Of a DNA stretch of 64,000 nt, positions 59,192 through 64,000 are shown piece after piece (position 1 is the stretch's first letter; each line of letters opens with the position of its first letter). A model generated the notes under the pieces. That model was not told where the DNA came from. It was given only the letters and a program-made list of their open reading frames with translations, and searched no databases. The position numbers were made by a program, and so were the translations under genes. This DNA comes from Kosakonia sp. BYX6 (lineage in GTDB: Bacteria; Pseudomonadota; Gammaproteobacteria; Enterobacterales; Enterobacteriaceae): positions 4,622,406 to 4,686,405 of the forward strand of contig NZ_CP151800.1 in the NCBI RefSeq assembly GCF_038449125.1, given 5' to 3'.

Positions 59192-60117
59192 GTATTCGCA
59201 TAATCCCGCAAGATGAGCTGGAGAAGAGCGATAAACGCACGGCGGAAGTGATTCCGCCGTTATTATTCCCCAGACTGAAAAATCTCTATAACCGTCGCGC
59301 AGAGCGTTTGCGTGAGCTTGCAGAGAGTAACCCGCTGGGTGATTACCTGCGTTTCGCTGCGCTTATCGCCCATGCCCAGGAAGTGGTGCTGTATGACCAC
59401 CCTTTGCAGCTCGACCTGACGGCGCGCATCAAAAAAGCCGCCGAACAGGGCAAACCGCCGCTGGACATTCACGTGCTGCCGCGCGATACGCACTGGCATA
59501 AGCTGCTGCATTCGCTGATCGCCGAGCTGAAGCCGGAGATGAGCGGCCCGGCGCTGGCGGTGATCGAGAACCTGGAAAAAGCCTCCGCACAGGAGCTGGA
59601 AGCGATGGCAAGCGCGCTGTTTGCCGCGGATTTCGGCGCGGTCAGCAGTGATAAAGCCCCGTTTATCTGGGCGGCGTTGTCACTCTACTGGGCGCAAATG
59701 GCAAGCTTAATCCCAGGGAAAGCGCGTGCTGAATATGGCGAACAACGCCAGTTTTGCCCGGTATGCGGTTCTATGCCGGTCTCCAGTATGGTGCATATCG
59801 GGACCACTCAAGGGCTGCGCTATTTGCACTGCAACCTGTGTGAAACCGAATGGCACGTGGTGCGCGTTAAATGCAGCAATTGCGAGCAAACGCGCGATCT
59901 GCATTACTGGTCGCTCGACAACGAGCAGGCGGCAATCAAAGCGGAAAGCTGCGGCGATTGCGGCACTTACCTGAAGATTCTCTATCAGGAAAAAGACCCG
60001 AACGTTGAGCCAGTGGCCGATGATTTAGCCTCGCTGATCCTCGATGCCCGCATGGAGCAAGAAGGATTCGCCCGTAGCTCGATCAATCCGTTCTTATTCC
60101 CTGGCGAAGGGGAATAA
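59188..60117 (+). CDS. fdhE: Formate dehydrogenase accessory protein FdhE
   Basis: Cytoplasmic redox-enzyme maturation protein that interacts with the catalytic subunits of Tat-exported formate dehydrogenases. The 309-residue protein has CPVCG and [18 protein letters not shown] and CGDCGTY rubredoxin-like Cys pairs from about residue 185 that bind iron. It overlaps fdoI by four bases (TGAATGAG) and ends the fdo operon. Same length and order as in E. coli. Confidence 0.96.
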   Translation: MSIRIIPQDELEKSDKRTAEVIPPLLFPRLKNLYNRRAERLRELAESNPLGDYLRFAALIAHAQEVVLYDHPLQLDLTARIKKAAEQGKPPLDIHVLPRDTHWHKLLHSLIAELKPEMSGPALAVIENLEKASAQELEAMASALFAADFGAVSSDKAPFIWAALSLYWAQMASLIPGKARAEYGEQRQFCPVCGSMPVSSMVHIGTTQGLRYLHCNLCETEWHVVRVKCSNCEQTRDLHYWSLDNEQAAIKAESCGDCGTYLKILYQEKDPNVEPVADDLASLILDARMEQEGFARSSINPFLFPGEGE

Positions 60118-60285
60118 GAACGCCAACCCTTGCCGCGTTTGGCAGGGGTTTCCCCACTCCTTTGCCGTCGTTATCTCACCGCAAAATCCTTTTTATCTGG
60201 CACACATTGTCAAAAACCTGCCGTTCCCATTTCGCGAAAACCAGGCTATAACAACTGGATATTTATACAGACAAGGGAATGCAAA

Positions 60286-61197
60286 ATGGCACTGGAAAAC
60301 GGTATCGCCGGGCTGGTAAAAGCGTTTATCGCCGCAGGTCGTCCATCGGCTCGCGCAGCGAGTATTGATGACCGACGCGCCGGTTATCTCGCCAGCACGG
60401 GGTTAGCCGGGGAAACGGAACCCCGTGTTCAGGTGGAAGATTTCACGCTGGAAGGTCAGGCATTTCGTCTATTTTCGCCGCAAAACGCCAGCGGTTGCCT
60501 GCCAACGCTTATCTACTACCACGGCGGCTGCTTTGTGAGCGGCAGTTTTGAAACCCATGACAACCAATTGCGCCAACTCGCCTTTTACAGCGGCTGCCGG
60601 GTGATCGCCGTGCAGTATCGGCTTGCGCCGGAACATTGCTGGCCCGCCGCGCATGATGATGCGCAAAACGGCGCCGATCTGCTGTGGAAAAATGCTGAAA
60701 AGCTCGGCATCGACCGACAACGTATCACATTGGCAGGCGATAGCGCAGGCGGGCATCTGGCGCTGGTGACAGCGCTACGCTTGAAAACAGCAGGAATCTG
60801 GCAACCCGCGCAACTGGTGCTTGTCTACCCAATGCTTGACGCGACCGCCTATTTCGACAGCTATGCCTTCAACGGTTCCGATTATGTGATCACGCGTGAC
60901 GCATTACTCTCTGGCTATGAGTTCTATCTCGGTGATACCGATCGCTTGCTGCCGGATGTCAGCCCACTGTGGCGCGATGATTTTGCTGGCCTGCCGCCGG
61001 TGCACATTATTACGGCGGAGTTTGATCCGCTTTGTGATGAGGGCGAGGCCCTGCATCAGCATATGACCGAGCAGGGCGTTGCCTGCACGTGTTCACGTTA
61101 TTTGGGCGTGATTCACGGCTTCTTCCAGCTTGCAGGGATCAGCCAGACGGCGCAGGACGTGATTAAAGATGTCGCCGCGCGCGTCGCCAGGGCATAA
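60286..61197 (+). CDS. HSL-family alpha/beta hydrolase (esterase/lipase-like)
   Basis: Serine hydrolase, 303 residues, of the hormone-sensitive-lipase family: oxyanion-hole HGG in IYYHGGCFVSGS near residue 82, nucleophile elbow GDSAGGHLAL near 152, catalytic Asp in AEFDPLCDEG near 247 and His in GVIHGFFQL near 278. The E. coli counterpart most like it is Aes, but this is not a clear ortholog. The ATG at 60286 has AAGGGAATG upstream; a longer frame reaching 60130 has no site. It is an accessory gene between fdhE and yiiD. Substrate unknown. Confidence 0.85.
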   Translation: MALENGIAGLVKAFIAAGRPSARAASIDDRRAGYLASTGLAGETEPRVQVEDFTLEGQAFRLFSPQNASGCLPTLIYYHGGCFVSGSFETHDNQLRQLAFYSGCRVIAVQYRLAPEHCWPAAHDDAQNGADLLWKNAEKLGIDRQRITLAGDSAGGHLALVTALRLKTAGIWQPAQLVLVYPMLDATAYFDSYAFNGSDYVITRDALLSGYEFYLGDTDRLLPDVSPLWRDDFAGLPPVHIITAEFDPLCDEGEALHQHMTEQGVACTCSRYLGVIHGFFQLAGISQTAQDVIKDVAARVARA

Positions 61198-61227
61198 CTA
61201 AGCGCCTGTAGAAACAGGCGCTTAGTT
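61196..61227. terminator. Bidirectional terminator between the hydrolase and yiiD
   Basis: AACTAAGCGCCTGT pairs perfectly with ACAGGCGCTTAGTT around AGAA, a 14-base stem right between the convergent stop codons. The A/T flanks are short, but the long stem is likely to act on both strands. Confidence 0.8.
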
Positions 61228-61229
61228 GG

Positions 61230-62219
61230 TTACTCTTCTTCGTTGCCGCCCTCTTCATACGGGCCGAAAGGTTTCGCGGGCAGGACGATATAAATCCCTT
61301 CGAAAATCGCGCCGTGCGTGTCGTTGCCGAACAATTCAACCTGAAGCTGTACGCGTGCTTTGCGCCCGCGAGCAAGGCGGTCGAGATCGCCGCTAAGAGA
61401 ACCGAGATCGGCAATCGCGCTCGGTTTACCGCTGATCGGCGTGCTGTAGCGGATATGCGCATCGGCCAGAATAATGGTGCCGCCAAGATGGCGCTCACGC
61501 AGCATCAGCCAGATCAGCCCCCAGCCAGTCAGCGTCGCCAGCGAAAACAGGCTACCGGCAAACAGTGTATGGTGCGGGTTCTGGTTGCCGACTTCCGGCA
61601 TGGTGGTAATAAACTTCTGCCCGGTGTACTGCTGAATGCGCACGCCCATCTTTTCGCTGAGCGGAATATGCTGATACCAGGCCTGTTGCAACTGCCCGCA
61701 CCAATCGCCGCGATGGAGAATATCGTCCAGTGACGCAATGGGTTTAATCATCAAAAAGTGGCGTATTGGCGTGGTTTGCGGCGCGGTGATTTCGCCTTCG
61801 TTGATAAATCCAAGCTTGGCGAAAAACGCCACCGCATCTTCGCGGGCGCTACAGGTTACGCGTTTTACGCCTTCCTGGCGGGCAACGGATTCCAGCGTCA
61901 TCGCCATCAATGTGCCCAGACCTTTATCCTGCACGGAAGGGTGCACCGCCATAAAACGGATCGAACCTTCGTTATCCGCATTGATATACAGCCGCCCTAC
62001 CGCCACGAGGTTGCCTTCTTCATCAACGACCATCTGATGATGGGCAAACGCATCCCAGGCATCGCGCTCGGAGCCCTGGGGTTGATGCAGCGGTTTACGC
62101 AGCATTTCCCAGCGGAACTGGTAATAGAGATCTAACTCTTCTGCCGTTTGCGGTACGCGAAGGTGATACATAGCTGCATTCTCTCTTGTGACCCGGGGCC
62201 ACGCCGCAAGCTGGCTCAT
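61230..62219 (-). CDS. fabY: GNAT acetyltransferase-thioesterase fusion YiiD (FabY)
   Basis: Two-domain protein, 329 residues: N-terminal GNAT acetyltransferase ([20 protein letters not shown], acetyl-CoA loop near residue 97) and C-terminal hotdog thioesterase-like domain ([20 protein letters not shown], from about 180). In E. coli YiiD has been linked to initiation of fatty acid synthesis as FabY. Matches the E. coli length. It overlaps dtd by four bases. Confidence 0.9.
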   Translation of the reverse strand: MSQLAAWPRVTRENAAMYHLRVPQTAEELDLYYQFRWEMLRKPLHQPQGSERDAWDAFAHHQMVVDEEGNLVAVGRLYINADNEGSIRFMAVHPSVQDKGLGTLMAMTLESVARQEGVKRVTCSAREDAVAFFAKLGFINEGEITAPQTTPIRHFLMIKPIASLDDILHRGDWCGQLQQAWYQHIPLSEKMGVRIQQYTGQKFITTMPEVGNQNPHHTLFAGSLFSLATLTGWGLIWLMLRERHLGGTIILADAHIRYSTPISGKPSAIADLGSLSGDLDRLARGRKARVQLQVELFGNDTHGAIFEGIYIVLPAKPFGPYEEGGNEEE

Positions 62220-62653
62220 ACCTGCAACCAGAATGTGACGGGGCCGTCGTTGACCAGCGAAACTTGCATATCAGCAGCGAATCGCCCGGTTTGCGTTTCC
62301 ATCTGCTGGCTGCGGCAACGTTCGACAAAATAGTTGTACAGGGCTTCGGCGTGTTCCGGGGCGGCACCTCGTGAAAACCCCGGACGCATGCCGCGCCCTG
62401 TATCCGCAGCCAGCGTGAATTGCGACACCACCAGCACGCTGCCACCAGCCTGCTGGACATTAAGGTTCATCTTTCCTTCGGCGTCGCTAAAAATACGGTA
62501 CCCCAGTACGCGTTCGCACAGGCGGTTCGCTTTTTGTTCATCGTCATCCTTTTCGACCCCTAACAACACCAAAAGTCCTGGGCCGATTTCACCCGTCACT
62601 TCCCCCGCCACGCTTACGCTCGCACGGGAAACGCGTTGAATTAATGCAATCAT
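62216..62653 (-). CDS. dtd: D-aminoacyl-tRNA deacylase
   Basis: Hydrolyses D-amino acids (for example D-Tyr) mischarged onto tRNA. The 145-residue protein starts [20 protein letters not shown] and has the conserved SQFTLAADT motif near residue 77 and the cross-subunit Gly-cisPro NDGPVTF motif near 136, which gives chiral discrimination. It overlaps yiiD by four bases and yihY by four, forming a compact minus-strand operon. Confidence 0.97.
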   Translation of the reverse strand: MIALIQRVSRASVSVAGEVTGEIGPGLLVLLGVEKDDDEQKANRLCERVLGYRIFSDAEGKMNLNVQQAGGSVLVVSQFTLAADTGRGMRPGFSRGAAPEHAEALYNYFVERCRSQQMETQTGRFAADMQVSLVNDGPVTFWLQV

Positions 62654-63522
62654 GGTTGGTTTACGTCTTCTTGTTGTGTTGTTTTTTTGAGTTTTCGGTA
62701 TTCGCCGAGAGTGACAGTTATTTCAGCGCCAAGCAAGACGATACACCAGGTCCAATAGACCCAGAGAAACAAAATGGGGATGACAGCCAGCACGCCATAA
62801 ATCAGCTGGTAAGACGGGAACATGGTGATATATAAAGCAAAACCTTTCTTCCCGAGTTCGAACAATACCGCAGCGACAAACGCGCCAAGCACGGCGTCGC
62901 GATTGGGAACCCGCGTGGTGGGCACGATGCTGTATAGCAACCAAAACGAGAGCCAGGATAGGATCAGCGGGAAAATCCGCAGCACATCGTCGATCACGCT
63001 GTTTAACTCGCTGGCCCAGCGCAACGACAACAAATAGGAACTGATTGCCAGGCTTGCGCCAGCTAACAGCGGCCCGAGCGTCAGAATCATCCAGTAAACG
63101 GCAAACGAATAAACGTGGGGGCGAACGCGGGTGCTGCGCCAGATGGTGTTCAATGCGCTGTCGATGGAGTACATCAACAGTAATGACGTCACCACCAGCC
63201 CGCAAGCCCCGACCGCCGTCATTTTTGTCGAGTTTGCGACGAATTGTTCAATGTAGTTCTGGATGACATCCCCGGTAGTAGGAATGAAATTGGCGAAGAT
63301 AAAGTGACGCAACTGAATGCTGATGTCCGAAAACATCGGAAAAACAGCGAACAGGGCGAATACCACGGCGATCAGCGGCACCAGCGAGAGTAAGGAGACG
63401 TAGGCGAGGTTACCCGCCAACGTCGTCATGTTGTCGTCGTTAATATGCTGCCAAAGGAGTTTCAACCACGCACGCAGCGAGCGCGTATGGTCGTTCGCTC
63501 TGTGCTGTACGTTTTTTAGCAT
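62650..63522 (-). CDS. yihY: YihY/UPF0761 family inner-membrane protein
   Basis: Polytopic membrane protein of the BrkB/YihY (former ribonuclease BN) family, function unresolved; it is not RNase BN. The 290 residues have six membrane helices and the motifs [20 protein letters not shown] near 31-50 and [20 protein letters not shown] near 238. Same length as E. coli. It overlaps dtd by four bases and yihX by seven. Confidence 0.93.
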   Translation of the reverse strand: MLKNVQHRANDHTRSLRAWLKLLWQHINDDNMTTLAGNLAYVSLLSLVPLIAVVFALFAVFPMFSDISIQLRHFIFANFIPTTGDVIQNYIEQFVANSTKMTAVGACGLVVTSLLLMYSIDSALNTIWRSTRVRPHVYSFAVYWMILTLGPLLAGASLAISSYLLSLRWASELNSVIDDVLRIFPLILSWLSFWLLYSIVPTTRVPNRDAVLGAFVAAVLFELGKKGFALYITMFPSYQLIYGVLAVIPILFLWVYWTWCIVLLGAEITVTLGEYRKLKKTTQQEDVNQP

Positions 63523-64000
63523 AACTGCTTCGAAAAATAGTCGGGGATGGTCGCTTTGCTGGTCACCAGAATCGCAGTGATTCCGAGCTGTTCGGCACCG
63601 GCGATATTATCAGCATTGTCGTCGAAAAAGACGGTATCGCCGACAGAAAAACCCTCAAGTGCGATAACTTGCTGATAAATTCGCGACTCCGGTTTGCGCA
63701 TTCCCATCTCCTGCGAAAGGTAGATGTTATCAGCGGCGACATGCACTTCAGGATATTGTTCCGGCCAATAAGTCGTATGCAGACGGTTGGTATTCGACAG
63801 CACGACCACGCGGTGTCCTTGCTCGCGCAGTTTCTGCATGATGTCGATAACCTCCGGGCGCAGCGCAACAAATACTGCCTGCCAGCCCGTGGAAAATTGC
63901 TCATAGCTCAGCGGCAGATCCATCTCTTCACACAGCGCTTTTGCGAACTCTTCATCACTGATTTCACCGCGTTCATGCTGGTGAAATGGCTCCCCCATGT
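63516..64000 (-). CDS. yihX: HAD-like alpha-D-glucose-1-phosphate phosphatase YihX, N-terminus cut by window edge
   Basis: HAD-superfamily phosphatase known in E. coli to release glucose from alpha-glucose 1-phosphate. The visible C-terminal part (about 160 residues) includes motif [11 protein letters not shown], motif [13 protein letters not shown] and motif [14 protein letters not shown]. The first about 40 residues with the nucleophile DxD lie outside the window. It overlaps yihY by seven bases. Confidence 0.94.
   Translation of the reverse strand, partial: MGEPFHQHERGEISDEEFAKALCEEMDLPLSYEQFSTGWQAVFVALRPEVIDIMQKLREQGHRVVVLSNTNRLHTTYWPEQYPEVHVAADNIYLSQEMGMRKPESRIYQQVIALEGFSVGDTVFFDDNADNIAGAEQLGITAILVTSKATIPDYFSKQLC

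Overview
The window is a chromosomal segment of a gammaproteobacterium of the family Enterobacteriaceae. Almost every housekeeping protein is near-identical to its Escherichia coli counterpart and most lie in E. coli order: metB-metJ-rpmE-priA-cytR-ftsN-hslVU-menA-rraA-zapB-glpFKX-fpr-yiiR-yiiQ-tpiA-cdh-sbp-pfkA-fieF-cpxPRA-yiiM-kdgT-sodA-rhaT-rhaRS-rhaBAD, then fdhD-fdoGHI-fdhE and yiiD-dtd-yihY-yihX. Extra genes set into this backbone (a rhamnose ABC transporter, an SLC13 permease, an AzlCD exporter, a fimbrial operon) suggest a relative of Kosakonia, Enterobacter or Klebsiella rather than E. coli. The genus is an inference.

Layout. 1-4.1 kb: methionine regulation (metB partial, a tandem Met-box array, metJ), ribosomal protein L31 and the replication restart helicase PriA. 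4.2-10.2 kb: cytR, the divisome gene ftsN, the heat-shock protease hslVU, menA, rraA and zapB. 10.2-15 kb: glycerol uptake and use (glpF, glpK, glpX) and fpr. 15-22.6 kb: yiiR, yiiQ, tpiA, an inserted SLC13-type permease whose start codon lies in a long inverted repeat, cdh, sbp, pfkA and fieF. 22.6-25.4 kb: an AT-rich insertion between fieF and cpxP with a class I methyltransferase, a small GtrA-like membrane protein and a large polytopic membrane protein resembling Gtr glucosyltransferases. 25.4-28.3 kb: the Cpx envelope stress module, including the CpxQ small RNA in the cpxP 3' end and a perfect CpxR box. 28.3-31.3 kb: yiiM, a DapA-family aldolase and kdgT; aldolase and permease both carry KdgR-like operators, suggesting a small 2-keto-3-deoxygluconate module.

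31.3-45.2 kb: sodA, then a large L-rhamnose locus: symporter RhaT, activators RhaR and RhaS, enzymes RhaB, RhaA and RhaD, then a complete ABC transporter (binding protein, double ATPase, two permeases), an iron-type alcohol dehydrogenase that probably handles the lactaldehyde product, and the mutarotase RhaM. Rhamnose can therefore enter by two routes, and every step to dihydroxyacetone phosphate and 1,2-propanediol is encoded together. 45.2-51.2 kb: a chaperone-usher fimbrial operon on the minus strand (major subunit, chaperone, usher, two-domain tip adhesin, second chaperone) behind a 416-base AT-rich leader. 51.6-53.5 kb: an XRE-cupin regulator divergent from azlCD, and a YhcN/BhsA-type small periplasmic protein. 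53.6-60.1 kb: fdhD and formate dehydrogenase-O, with fdoG read through an in-frame TGA as selenocysteine. 60.3-64 kb: an HSL-family hydrolase, then yiiD, dtd, yihY and partial yihX in an overlapping minus-strand set.

Two families of short palindromes recur between genes: REP-like elements (five) and a CCCTCT/AGAGGG hairpin placed 4-16 bases after stop codons (five copies). No insertion sequences, integrases, tRNA or rRNA genes or CRISPR arrays were seen.
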